Below are positions 18,500 through 26,926 of a stretch of 64,000 bases of DNA, piece after piece. The stretch spans positions 1-64,000 of the forward strand of contig DATIPO010000147.1 of the NCBI GenBank assembly GCA_035471925.1, in the 5' to 3' direction. The notes beneath the pieces are model-generated. The model was not told the origin of the DNA. It was given only the letters and a program-made list of their open reading frames with translations, and did not search any database. This stretch comes from JANQFM01 sp035471925. Lineage in GTDB: Bacteria > Acidobacteriota > UBA6911 > RPQK01 > DATIPO01. The position numbers and the translations under genes were made by a program. Position 1 is the stretch's first letter, and each line of letters opens with the position of its first letter.

Positions 18500-18535
18500 A
18501 AAAAGGGCCTCCCCGCCGCGCGGCAGAGAGGCCCC
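18500..18535 (-). terminator. Rho-independent terminator of the OmpA-family gene
   Basis: On the minus strand GGGCCTC and GAGGCCC arms (18528-18534 and 18505-18511) enclose a GC-rich loop that can itself pair, and a run of five T follows. It lies about 30 bases past the OmpA-gene stop and just before the BNR gene. Confidence 0.8.
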
Positions 18536-18563
18536 AGAATGATGTCGGCTTTACCTTTTCCGG

Positions 18564-20678
18564 CTAGGGAATGGAAAGCTCAACTTCGACGCGGCGGTTC
18601 TCCTTGCGTCCCTCAGCCGTGGAGTTGTCGGCGATGGGATTGGTCTCGCCGCCGCTCTTGACCTCGATGCGGTCTTCGCTGACGCCGCGCTCGTCAACCA
18701 AGTAGGCCTTGGCACGGTTGGCGCGGCGCAGGCCGACGCGTTCGTTGGCGGCCTCGGAGCCCGTATCGTCGGTGTATCCGGTAATAACCGCCCGCAGACG
18801 CGGCTCTTGCTGCATCTTGAGGGCGATCTCATCCAGCTTGGCCTTGCCGATGTTGTCGAGAGGCATCTGGATGATGACCTTCTCGGTGACGTTGAAGGTG
18901 GCGCTGTCGCTGCCTTCGCAGCCTCGGTCGTCGGTGGCCTTGACCTCGACATTGTGAGATCCGCCGGCCAGTCCGCTGGTGTTGATGGTGTAGCTGTTTC
19001 CGCTGGCGTTGCGGGTGCGGCCGTCCACTGACCACTCGACCTCGACGGGATCGCCGTCAGGATCGTTGATCTGAGCCGTGGCCTGGACATCCTCCCCGGC
19101 GTAAACCTCGGTCGGGTCGACCGACAGGCTGACTTCGGGGCAGTTGTTGGGACGGCGGTTGACGGTCACGTTGAAGCTGCACTGGGCGGTCATGCCGTCA
19201 ACGTCGGTGACGGTGACTTCGACCGTGTAGCTGCCCGGGTTGCGCTGAGCCGTTCCGAATTCAAAGCTGGCGCTGTTGTTGCTGATCGACTGGCCGTTGA
19301 CGGTCCAGGAATAGGTCAGCGCGTCGCCGTTGGGATCGGAGGCTTGGGCGTTCAAGGTGGCCGATTCGCCCTGGGTCACGCTCACGCTGCCGGGTTGGCA
19401 GGTGATGGTGGGAGGCTGCTTGTTCTTCTCGACGTTAATGTCAGAGGAACAGGAGGCAGTGGCCTCTCCATCGCTGACGTCGAGCTTGACCGTGTAGCGT
19501 CCGGGATCCAGGCCGGTGGAATCGAAAGTGGCCGAAGATCCGCTGTCGCTCAGGCGTCCGCCCGAAGAGGACCAGGTCATGGTCAAATTGTCGTCGTCGG
19601 GATCGGTGACGGTGGCGTTGATGGTAGCCGTCTCGCCTTCGGTAATAGTGGTCTGAGCCGGGCTGCAACTCACCGTCGGGGGACGGTTGATTTTGCGCTG
19701 CAGGGCCAATTGAGCCCAGAAGCCGTGGCGGTCGGTACTATCGATGCCGAACGTATCGTCGATGTTGGCTCCCACGTAGCCCATGTAGCCGCCCGAGATG
19801 GCCAGCCACTTGGCGGGGAAAGCCCGAAGTCCGCCGATGACGTCGACCGGATTATGAGGATTGGCCAAGCCGGTCCGCTCGCCGTAGAAGACGGTTCCCG
19901 TCAGTTCGGCGATGAGGTGGACCTTCTTGGACGAACCCAGAGGCACTCCCACGCCCATTCCGAAGTTCCATTCGTTCTGGCGGTCGATGGTCTCGGGATC
20001 GCCTGCGATCATGAGGCCCGAGCTGGCCGTGAAGGTTCCGCTGTTGGGCATGTCTTTGGAGAGGATGACGTCAAAGCCGCCATCGTTGGCGCCCGTCGAA
20101 AGCCCCCGGCCCAGCCGGCTGCGGCTGGCATCGAAGTGAAAGCGGAAGCGGGGCTGGATGGCCAGTCCCAGGGCATCACCGCGACGCTCCGAAAGAACGT
20201 TGAATTTAAAACCCAGCGAAATATCGCCGGGGCCGCTTCCATATCCCACGTCCATGAAAGGCGTGTCGTTGAAGAAGCTGGTCGTGCAGTCATTGGGCAG
20301 ACAGCCCCTCGGCCCGATCATGGTGGGCAGCAGATTCTGATTGGGAAAGCGGGTGTTCGTTTGAATCTGCGGCGCGTGAACCCGCTTGTGGATTTCGTAG
20401 GAGGCGAAGAACTCAACGCGGTCGGTCAAACCGATGGTGGCGGTTATGGGGAAGACCGTCAAGGAGAGGTCTCCCGGCTCACGGTGAGCGTAATAGGTGT
20501 TCAGTGAAAACGAAAATTCCCCTTGGCGCAGGGTGTCGGCGAAGGGAGTCTTGAACAATCCCGTCGAGCCGCTGTAGGTGGGCGTCAGCTGTTTGATTTT
20601 TCCATTGTCCTGCGCCGCCAAGCCGGCGGTCAGCAGGAGCAGCAGAAGAACAGCCAGCACCATTCTTAGGCGAAGCAT
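18564..20678 (-). CDS. OmpA-family outer-membrane protein with PKD/Ig-like domains
   Basis: 704-aa exported protein. It has a signal peptide (MLRLRMVLAVLLLLLLTAGLAAQ), then about 320 residues resembling an outer-membrane beta-barrel (alternating aromatic strands, QGEFSFSLNTYYAHRE). Three PKD/Ig-like repeats follow, each starting near PPTVSC, PPTITC or CPEVSL and containing DPDGD or DPNGD turns. The end is an OmpA C-terminal domain with GYTDDTGSEAANERVGLRRA and the Arg-containing NRRVEVEL. The OmpA domain should grip peptidoglycan while the barrel sits in the outer membrane. The start is fixed by GAGGAGG five bases before ATG 20678; upstream in-frame sequence to 20783 lacks signals. A strong terminator lies downstream. 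Confidence 0.88.
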   Translation of the reverse strand: MLRLRMVLAVLLLLLLTAGLAAQDNGKIKQLTPTYSGSTGLFKTPFADTLRQGEFSFSLNTYYAHREPGDLSLTVFPITATIGLTDRVEFFASYEIHKRVHAPQIQTNTRFPNQNLLPTMIGPRGCLPNDCTTSFFNDTPFMDVGYGSGPGDISLGFKFNVLSERRGDALGLAIQPRFRFHFDASRSRLGRGLSTGANDGGFDVILSKDMPNSGTFTASSGLMIAGDPETIDRQNEWNFGMGVGVPLGSSKKVHLIAELTGTVFYGERTGLANPHNPVDVIGGLRAFPAKWLAISGGYMGYVGANIDDTFGIDSTDRHGFWAQLALQRKINRPPTVSCSPAQTTITEGETATINATVTDPDDDNLTMTWSSSGGRLSDSGSSATFDSTGLDPGRYTVKLDVSDGEATASCSSDINVEKNKQPPTITCQPGSVSVTQGESATLNAQASDPNGDALTYSWTVNGQSISNNSASFEFGTAQRNPGSYTVEVTVTDVDGMTAQCSFNVTVNRRPNNCPEVSLSVDPTEVYAGEDVQATAQINDPDGDPVEVEWSVDGRTRNASGNSYTINTSGLAGGSHNVEVKATDDRGCEGSDSATFNVTEKVIIQMPLDNIGKAKLDEIALKMQQEPRLRAVITGYTDDTGSEAANERVGLRRANRAKAYLVDERGVSEDRIEVKSGGETNPIADNSTAEGRKENRRVEVELSIP

Positions 20679-20818
20679 GTCATCCTCCTCATCTATCTCA
20701 TCTACTTGAAGCGTTCTCTTGGCTCTGACTTTGGCTTCCCGAGTTGACCGCCCGGCGGAGATCGCCGCGACAGCCTCGCCCAAAGTCTCAATTTGTCAGT
20801 CTACTAGGAACTATGGGC

Positions 20819-20844
20819 CGGAGCCAGCTTTTCCTGCGGCTCCG
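20819..20844 (-). other. Hairpin downstream of the Asp-rich gene
   Basis: CGGAGCC and GGCTCCG arms with a 12-base loop lie about 60 bases beyond the stop of the Asp-rich gene. No T-run follows on the minus strand, so a terminator role is uncertain. Confidence 0.3.
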
Positions 20845-20906
20845 AGCCTCTCTTGATGCCCGTTGATGCCCTTCGCCTTACTCAGGCGGCAGAACGTACG
20901 GGCCAT

Positions 20907-21257
20907 TCAATGATAATACCCTTTCCTTTTATACCTTCCACGTCCCTTCTCGTCAAAATCATCTTCGTCATCGTCGTCGCGGCCATAGTCGCCGTTTCCA
21001 TCGAAGTCGTCGTATTCGTCCTCGTAGTCCTCGTAATCGTCGTCCTCGTCGTAGTCCTCATCTTCGAAGTCGTCGTACTCGTCGTCATCAAAGTCGTCGT
21101 CTTCGTCAAAGTCGTCGTCGTAATCGAAGTCGTCGTCTTCGTCAAAATCGTCATCCTCGAAGTCATCGTCTTCGAAATCGTCGTCGGCGTCCTCGTCGAA
21201 GTCGTCGTCTGCGTCGTCCTCGAAGTTATCGTAGTCGTCGTCATAGCCCCGTGGCAT
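20907..21257 (-). CDS. Small extremely Asp-rich protein with regularly spaced aromatic residues
   Basis: 116-aa protein of which 56 residues are Asp and 15 Glu (about 61 percent acidic). Phe or Tyr recurs every three to six residues within D-runs (DDDF, DEDDDF, YDDFED). The C-terminus switches to a short basic tail (GRGRYKRKGYYH). There is no signal peptide. Despite its low complexity it looks like a real gene: AAGGAGG stands at ideal distance before the ATG, a TATAAT/TTGTAG promoter lies upstream, and the other frames of this repetitive stretch have no comparable signals. The function is unknown. Acidic proteins of this type can bind Ca2+ or basic proteins, or mimic nucleic acid; none of these is shown here. 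It is divergent from a CPBP protease. Confidence 0.75.
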   Translation of the reverse strand: MPRGYDDDYDNFEDDADDDFDEDADDDFEDDDFEDDDFDEDDDFDYDDDFDEDDDFDDDEYDDFEDEDYDEDDDYEDYEDEYDDFDGNGDYGRDDDDEDDFDEKGRGRYKRKGYYH

Positions 21258-21280
21258 GGCAAACCTCCTTTACGAGCGGC

Positions 21281-21308
21281 ATTATAGCCTTGTCAACACG
21301 TTCTACAA
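21281..21308 (-). promoter_or_regulatory. Sigma-70-type promoter of the Asp-rich gene
   Basis: The minus strand reads TTGTAG (21303-21308), 16 bases, then TATAAT (21281-21286), giving a short leader containing the Shine-Dalgarno AAGGAGG. The -10 is a perfect consensus. Confidence 0.65.
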
Positions 21309-21361
21309 CAAAAAACAAATCTCCAAAGCGACAAAACTTTCAGGAATCGGCTGCAGGGCAT

Positions 21362-21367
21362 TAGAAT
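21362..21367 (+). promoter_or_regulatory. Leaderless-type -10 element of the CPBP gene
   Basis: TAGAAT ends nine bases before ATG 21377, and no Shine-Dalgarno is seen. The spacing is at the long end for a leaderless start, so a very short leader is also possible. Confidence 0.35.
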
Positions 21368-21376
21368 CACTTCCTG

Positions 21377-22069
21377 ATGGAAGACGGCCAACGACTTCTG
21401 CGGCGCCTTCACAGCGCCTTCCAAGTGGCCGCTGTTGCCGTGGGAGGGCAACTGGCGGCGGCCCTGGCTACGGGCCTGCCCGATCCCGAACGTCTGGCCG
21501 AACAGCCGACCCGTCTCTTTCTTTTCCTGCTGGCCGACGCCCTCTTCACTCTGCTCCTGATCGGCATCTTCCTGCGCAGCGGACGTGAGGGCTGGCGCCA
21601 AATTGGCTGGCGGCGCGCCAAAGCCGCGCGGGAAGCCCTCATCGGACTGCTCTCGGTGCCCCTCTTGCTGCTGGCCGCCTACGCCGTCATCCAACTCTTC
21701 GCGCTTTATTGGCCTCACTGGTCCGGCCTTGAGAATCCGCTGCTTGATCTCATCCGCGGACCGGCTATGCTGCTCCTTTTCCTGGCCACCAGCATCCTGG
21801 TGGGCGGATTCAAAGAGGAAATCCAGCGGGCCTTCGTCTTGGAGCGCTTCCGCCGCGACCTGGGAGGCGTGTGGGTCGGCTTGCTGCTGTGGAGCGCCTT
21901 CTTCGGCGCCCTCCACCTCCTTCAGGGACCCGACCGGGCCACGGCCGCTGCCGTGCTGGGCGTCCTCTTCGGGCTCCTCTATTTGCGCAAAGGCCATCTG
22001 GCAGCTCCTATTGCCGCTCACGCCGTCTACGACGTCGTAGTGGTCGTCCTCCGTTACCTCGATTCTTAA
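21377..22069 (+). CDS. CPBP-family intramembrane metalloprotease
   Basis: 230-aa multi-pass membrane protein of the CAAX-protease/bacteriocin-processing (Abi) family. The motifs are in order: motif 1 with the paired Glu and Arg (GGFKEEIQRAFVLERF, near residue 143), motif 2 with His (FFGALHLLQG, near 178), and motif 3 (APIAAHAVYDVV, near 210) with His and Asp for metal binding. About six transmembrane helices are predicted. Members cleave within membranes or process peptides; in bacteria many have no known substrate. It is divergent from the Asp-rich gene and convergent with an NtrC-type regulator. Confidence 0.86.
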   Translation: MEDGQRLLRRLHSAFQVAAVAVGGQLAAALATGLPDPERLAEQPTRLFLFLLADALFTLLLIGIFLRSGREGWRQIGWRRAKAAREALIGLLSVPLLLLAAYAVIQLFALYWPHWSGLENPLLDLIRGPAMLLLFLATSILVGGFKEEIQRAFVLERFRRDLGGVWVGLLLWSAFFGALHLLQGPDRATAAAVLGVLFGLLYLRKGHLAAPIAAHAVYDVVVVVLRYLDS

Positions 22070-22228
22070 GGCCGCTCGGTGGCCGGCAAGTTCACCCGCA
22101 GGTCCAGTTTCTGCCCTTACGGCCTGCTGCCCGGATCTGCGAAGGCGGCCCTCACAAGGGCCGATGGGATGCACGAGCTCGCACACAGGCCAAGTTCCGC
22201 GCACATGATCAGTTGTCCAGATTCTCTG

Positions 22229-22250
22229 GGCGGTATGAGGCCGCTCGCCA
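22229..22250. repeat. Intergenic 22-base repeat, copy 1
   Basis: Matches 19 of 22 bases with 51107-51128 (core TATGAGGC-GCTCGC). Both copies are intergenic and preceded within 50 bases by ATGATCAG. Meaning unknown. Confidence 0.35.
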
Positions 22251-22253
22251 GCG

Positions 22254-23639
22254 CTAGGTGCTGGGGATGCGGATCTCCAACCGTTTGAGTTTCTCATTGA
22301 GCGTAGTGGGATTGACCCGGAGCATGGAAGCTGCCTTCTTCTGATTCCACTCGGTTTTCTTCAGGGCCGATATGATGAGGCTCTTTTCAAATTCTTGCAC
22401 CATCTCCTTCAGCGAGGCTCCTTCGTGCATGATCTTGTATCCGAAGCCGCCCGAGGCGGCCTCGGTCACCTCGGGGGGCAGGAGGCCTTCGTCGATGTGG
22501 CCCTCAGGCGGCGCCAGCACCACGGCCCGCTCCACGATGTTCTCCAGTTCCCTGACGTTGCCGGGATAGGAGTACTCCATCAAAAGGCGCAGGGCGTTCT
22601 GTGCGAAAGTGCACAAGTCGCGCTCGTTCTCCTCACAGAAGACGCGGATGAAGTGCTCGACCAGCAAAGGGATGTCATCGCGGCGGTCGCGCAAGGGCGG
22701 AAGGTGAATGGAGATCACGTTGAGGCGGTAGAAGAGATCTTCGCGGAACTCGCCCTCATCCACTGATTTCCTCAACTCGGCATTGGTGGCGGCGATGATG
22801 CGCACGTCCACCTTCTTGTTCTCCAGCCCCCCCACGGCGCGGAACTCGCGCTCCTGGATGACCCGCAACAGCTTGGCTTGGGTTTCCAGGGGAATGGTCC
22901 CCACTTCGTCGAGGAAAAGCGTGCCTTCGTCGGCGACCTCGAAGAGTCCCTTCTTGGCCGAGGTGGCTCCTGTGAAGGCCCCCTTGGTGTGGCCGAACAA
23001 CTCGCTTTCCAGCAAGTCAGAGGGAATGGTTCCGCTGTTGACGGCCACGAAGGGCTCATCGGCGCGGGGGCTGCACTGATGAACGGCTTTGGCCACCAGC
23101 TCCTTGCCGGTCCCGCTCTCACCGTAAATGAGCACGGTGCTGCGTCCTGGCCCCACTTGGGAAATGAGGTCGAAGACCCGCTGCATCTGCTCGCTCTTGC
23201 CGATGATGTTGTGGAAGGAAGTTCGCTGCTTGAGGGTGCGTTTGAGCAGCCGGTTCTCTTCGGCCAGAGCCCGTTTCTCCAGACCGTTCTTGACGACCTG
23301 CAGGAGCTGCTCGTTCTTGAAGGGTTTGGTGATGAACTGGAAGGCGCCCAATTGGGTGGCCTTGACGGCATTTTCGATGGAGGCGTAGGCGGTAATCATG
23401 ATGACCACCGCATCGCGGTCGGTCTTGAAGATTTCCTCAAGCACTTTGAGGCCGTCCATGCCGGGCAGCATCAGGTCGAGCAGGACCACGTCCACGAGTT
23501 CCTCGCGGAAGATCTTCAGTCCTTCCTCGGGGCGTGAGGCCGACAACACCCGAATGCCTTCGCCTTGCAGCAATTCGGTGACGACGTCCCGCATGACGTC
23601 TTCGTCGTCGATCACCAAGACAGAGGGTTCTTTGCTCAT
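22254..23639 (-). CDS. Sigma-54-dependent response regulator, NtrC family
   Basis: 461-aa partner of the histidine kinase encoded just upstream. The receiver domain has phospho-acceptor Asp55 (VVLLDLMLPG) and the conserved Lys in ITKPF. The AAA+ core has Walker A GESGTGKE at 173-180, the GAFTGA sigma-54 loop at 220-225 and Walker B LFLDEVGT at 241-248. The C-terminal helix-turn-helix is QKKAASMLRVNPTTLNEKLKRL. When phosphorylated it should activate RpoN-dependent promoters. It starts 100 bases after the kinase stop and is probably co-transcribed. Targets cannot be named from this window. Confidence 0.93.
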   Translation of the reverse strand: MSKEPSVLVIDDEDVMRDVVTELLQGEGIRVLSASRPEEGLKIFREELVDVVLLDLMLPGMDGLKVLEEIFKTDRDAVVIMITAYASIENAVKATQLGAFQFITKPFKNEQLLQVVKNGLEKRALAEENRLLKRTLKQRTSFHNIIGKSEQMQRVFDLISQVGPGRSTVLIYGESGTGKELVAKAVHQCSPRADEPFVAVNSGTIPSDLLESELFGHTKGAFTGATSAKKGLFEVADEGTLFLDEVGTIPLETQAKLLRVIQEREFRAVGGLENKKVDVRIIAATNAELRKSVDEGEFREDLFYRLNVISIHLPPLRDRRDDIPLLVEHFIRVFCEENERDLCTFAQNALRLLMEYSYPGNVRELENIVERAVVLAPPEGHIDEGLLPPEVTEAASGGFGYKIMHEGASLKEMVQEFEKSLIISALKKTEWNQKKAASMLRVNPTTLNEKLKRLEIRIPST

Positions 23640-23739
23640 TCTCGATTCAGCTTTCTTCAGTGGCGTCCGCTCCCCGTCCGCATCGGCGGCAGACGGAGAC
23701 CTGTCCTTCCGCCGTCTCCGCAGGAGGGGAAAAGATACA

Positions 23740-26592
23740 TCAGTTCAGACGTTTGATCGGTAGCCTCACCTGAAAGGTCGTGCCTTGGCCGGGACGGCTC
23801 TCAACACTGATGCGTCCCTGGTGTTCCTGCACGATGCCATAGGAGACGGAGAGTCCCAGACCCGTGCCTTTGCCGACCTCCTTGGTGGTGAAAAAAGGAT
23901 CGTAAATGCGTTTCAGATCATCGGGCGAGATGCCGCTTCCCGAGTCCTCGACTTCGATCACGGCCTGCCCGTCCTTGCGGAAAGTGCGGATGCGGAGATC
24001 GCCGCCTTCCGGCATCGCGTCGCGGGCGTTCATGAAGAGATTCATGAAGACCTGCTGAAGCTTGCCTCCAACACCGACGGTCTTGGGCAGATAGGGATCG
24101 AGGTCGACGTCAACCTCTACGTTTCCCTTCTTGAACTGCGGTTCCAAGAGAGAGACGGTTTCGACCATCAATGAGTTCAGATTCACTTCCCCGCCGTCGG
24201 AGTCGCTGACACGGGCGAAATTGAGCAGATTATTGATGATCTCGGAGGCCCGGAAGCTTTGAGATTCGATCTTCTTCAGCGTCTCATAGGCCGGGTCCTG
24301 GGGAGAGGTCTTGTTGAGCAGCATCTGGGCATAGGAGGAGATCCCGGCCAAGGGCGTATTGACCTCGTGGGCCACTCCGGCGGCGAAAAGACCGATGGAA
24401 CTCAGCTTCTCGGCCTGCAAGAGCTGGTCTTGGAGCTGGGTTTTCTCGGTGATGTCCTCGAACAGCACCAGCAGACCCGAGTCCAGTCCCTGCTGGGCCA
24501 CGAAGGGAGTCAGAGTGATGTTGGTCAGATGCTCTTCGCCCTGGCGGTTCTTGAGGCGGGTCTTGTGCAGGTTGCGGGTGGACTCCACCGACCAGCCCGG
24601 ACCGTCCAACATGTTTTGGACCGCTTCCACCACGCTGTCCGGCATGAGGTCCTCGAAATCGCGGCCTTCTGCGTCCTGCCGGCTGAGGCCGTATAAACGC
24701 TGCATGGCGTTGTTCCAGACGGTGACGCGGCCTTCGGGAGAGAGCACGGCCACACCCACAGTAATGCTCTCGACCACGTTTTCGCTGTAGGCCTTGAGGC
24801 GGTTGAGCTGTCCGGCCTTGCTTTCCAGAGAGTCGTAGAGGATGGCGTTGTCGACGGCGATGGCGGCGTAACCCGCCAAGGTCGAAACCATGGAGAGGTC
24901 TTCGCTGGAAAGGGCATGGCCGTCCTGGCGCCGGCCTAATCCCATGAAGCCGATGACCCGTCCCCTGACCCTGAGGGGCTGCACGTACTCGATGCCCCAG
25001 TCGCCGAAGATCATGTGAGAGAGTCCGGCACCCCCTTCTCCTTCCACCGGAATGTGGGTGGCTTCGGACGCGTTGAGCAATTGTTCGGGCAGGGTCACAC
25101 GTCCGTCTTCCTGGGCCAGCGAAAAACGTCCGGCCGAACGATAGAGGTGAAAGACTCCCGGCTCGTCGTCGTCGCGCAGGAAGATGGTCACGGGCGAGAT
25201 GCTGAGGGCCGCCTCCACCCGCTGGCAGATCTTGTGGGTCAGCTCGGAAAGGCGGGTCTCCGACCCCAGCGTGCGTTCGAACTCGGCGAATGAGGCCCGG
25301 TAGGCGTATTCATCTTTGTAGAAGCGGCGGTCCAGGAAACCCTGCACCCAGTTGCGCAAGGGTGCGAAGACGAAGCCCAGCACCAGGGCCGAAGCGGCGA
25401 AAACGGTGAAGGACTCGTCGGAAGTGTAGAGCCCCTGAACCAAGCGGCCCAAGCCCAGCACAACGGCCAGGTAGAGGCCCAGCAAGGCGGCCGAAGTGAG
25501 GGCGTAGACGGCGCCCCTCTTGAAGATGACGTCCACGTCCATCAGGCGGTAGCGGGTGATGGCGTAGGCGAAGCCCAGCGGGATCAAGAGCAGCGAGAGG
25601 ACGGAGAAGTCGAGCAGCCCGCCGAAGCGCGATCCCCACAGGACGTTGGGAAGGTAGAGCAGCAAGACGGGCAGCCCGCCGAAAAAGACGCCGGCGGTGA
25701 TCCACTGGATCTGCTGGCGCTGACGGACGCCGGCTTGAGCCCGCTGGACGCTCAGGAGCACCCAGGCGCTCAAGCCCACCAGCGCCAGCAGATGGACCAA
25801 GTGGACGAGATCCCACAAATCGGCGCCCTCAAAGGTCCGGGGCATTCCGAAAGGCTGCAGCAGCCCGCGGAACCAAAGGGCGTAGAGAAAGGCCAGAAGA
25901 GCGAAAGGCAGATAGATCATCCCCTTGAGGCGGGGCAACCTCTCCAGCAGAGGCAGGGGCTGGGGAAAAACGGCCGCGAAGTGCAGCAGCAGGGGTCCAG
26001 CCAGCAGAAAAGCCGTCACGTCGGCCCACAAGACGATCTGGTCGAGGATATCGCCGCTGCCCGAGATGCGGTAGAGGAGCAGGACGAAGAAGGTCAGGCA
26101 GATGGCGTAAAAGTGAAACGCTCCGCGGGCTCTCCAGTTGCGCAGGTAAACAAATCCGCCCAGGGCCAGAAATCCCAGGGCCAGGAAAGGCAGGGCGTAG
26201 TCAATGGGGCGCAGCGACAAGCTCAGGCGGACCGGCGCCTCCAGCACCACCTCGGCTCCGCTAGCCGCCTTGGCGACTCGATACTGCACCGTGCGTCCGG
26301 GCGTCTGCTCCAAGTGGGAAGCCACTCGGTAGTAGTCGTTGAGGTCTTCAACGGGAATCCCGTCGATCGTCAACAGGCGGTCGCCAGGCTCCACCGACGC
26401 CCCTTGAGGATTGGCCAAAGGCGATTGCGAGATCTCCTCAGCGATCAACCCTTCCGCAGCGGGGGTCCAAATGATGCCTTGATCGTAGAGCGGATGAGAA
26501 AAGCGCTGATGCAGATTGAGCACACCGATCCACACGGCAGCCGCCGTGACGATCAGTGCCAAGACTGTCTTCAGTCGCTCATTCAGAGACAT
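23740..26592 (-). CDS. Membrane sensor histidine kinase with PDZ-like, GAF and PAS domains
   Basis: 950-aa sensor. After a first membrane helix (TVLALIVTAAAVWIGVL) comes a periplasmic PDZ-like segment (VEPGDRLLTIDGIPVEDLND), then about seven further membrane helices (residues about 150-430). Next are a GAF domain (about 470-620) and a PAS domain (about 640-750). The HisKA has phospho-acceptor His in GVAHEVNTPLAGISSYAQ, and the HATPase has N-box FMNLFMNARDAMPEGG, G1 VEDSGSGIS and G2 GKGTGLGLSV. It should phosphorylate the adjacent NtrC-type regulator. I chose ATG 26592, where a membrane anchor follows and AGGTAGGG lies upstream; the frame is open to 26694. Confidence 0.9.
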   Translation of the reverse strand: MSLNERLKTVLALIVTAAAVWIGVLNLHQRFSHPLYDQGIIWTPAAEGLIAEEISQSPLANPQGASVEPGDRLLTIDGIPVEDLNDYYRVASHLEQTPGRTVQYRVAKAASGAEVVLEAPVRLSLSLRPIDYALPFLALGFLALGGFVYLRNWRARGAFHFYAICLTFFVLLLYRISGSGDILDQIVLWADVTAFLLAGPLLLHFAAVFPQPLPLLERLPRLKGMIYLPFALLAFLYALWFRGLLQPFGMPRTFEGADLWDLVHLVHLLALVGLSAWVLLSVQRAQAGVRQRQQIQWITAGVFFGGLPVLLLYLPNVLWGSRFGGLLDFSVLSLLLIPLGFAYAITRYRLMDVDVIFKRGAVYALTSAALLGLYLAVVLGLGRLVQGLYTSDESFTVFAASALVLGFVFAPLRNWVQGFLDRRFYKDEYAYRASFAEFERTLGSETRLSELTHKICQRVEAALSISPVTIFLRDDDEPGVFHLYRSAGRFSLAQEDGRVTLPEQLLNASEATHIPVEGEGGAGLSHMIFGDWGIEYVQPLRVRGRVIGFMGLGRRQDGHALSSEDLSMVSTLAGYAAIAVDNAILYDSLESKAGQLNRLKAYSENVVESITVGVAVLSPEGRVTVWNNAMQRLYGLSRQDAEGRDFEDLMPDSVVEAVQNMLDGPGWSVESTRNLHKTRLKNRQGEEHLTNITLTPFVAQQGLDSGLLVLFEDITEKTQLQDQLLQAEKLSSIGLFAAGVAHEVNTPLAGISSYAQMLLNKTSPQDPAYETLKKIESQSFRASEIINNLLNFARVSDSDGGEVNLNSLMVETVSLLEPQFKKGNVEVDVDLDPYLPKTVGVGGKLQQVFMNLFMNARDAMPEGGDLRIRTFRKDGQAVIEVEDSGSGISPDDLKRIYDPFFTTKEVGKGTGLGLSVSYGIVQEHQGRISVESRPGQGTTFQVRLPIKRLN

Positions 26593-26926
26593 TTCTTTCG
26601 CCCTACCTCTAGCGAGAGGATACCCGCAGACCTGCAGCAGCCCACGTACGCGAAGAAAGCAAATTCGATGCCACCAATCGCCGGATGGCGTCAATGCCTC
26701 TCAAAAGGGCCTTCTAAGCCTCTCAAAAGCCGCTTGAGCGCGGCTTTTGCGCCTCTCGCCAATTCTTCAGATCCAAATAAGCGAAGCGGGGTTCAAGATT
26801 TTGGATTGCCGGTCGCTGCAGCCCCGGCGCTTCCCGCCGCTCTCTCAAACAAGATGCCGACCGGCGAGAGAAAGTCGCATCGAGCTTTGCGGATGTCACG
26901 TCAGCGGGAACAGGGTAATCGGAGAT
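26593..26926. other. Intergenic region upstream of the sensor kinase
   Basis: No supported gene. It holds the promoter region of the kinase operon, a clear terminator hairpin at 26725-26748, and three short CCTCTCAAAA/CCTCTCGCC-like direct repeats around 26697-26760. The minus-strand outer-membrane gene ends at 26927. Confidence 0.6.
26725..26748 (-). terminator. Rho-independent terminator after the outer-membrane barrel gene
   Basis: Perfect nine-base arms AAAAGCCGC and GCGGCTTTT with a six-base loop; the symmetric A and T ends allow action on either strand. It lies about 180 bases beyond the stop of the minus-strand barrel gene and upstream of the kinase operon. Confidence 0.75.

Noticed and set aside
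19344..20507. 387-codon Gly/Ala-rich open frame antisense to the OmpA-family gene
   Set aside because: No start signals or motifs; the sense gene has signal peptide, Shine-Dalgarno and terminator.
20940..21240. Possible microsatellite or CRISPR-like array
   Set aside because: The repetition is at codon level (GAC/GAT with TTC/TAC), with no constant repeat and unique spacers.
20853..21287. Val/Ile-rich hydrophobic frame on the plus strand and Thr-rich minus-strand frame over the Asp-rich gene
   Set aside because: Both arise from reading GAC/GAT repeats in other frames; only the Asp-rich frame has a ribosome-binding site and promoter.
18564..22069. Defence island or toxin-antitoxin locus around the Asp-rich and CPBP genes
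   Set aside because: No nuclease, toxin, helicase or mobile-element gene nearby; composition matches the surrounding core genes.
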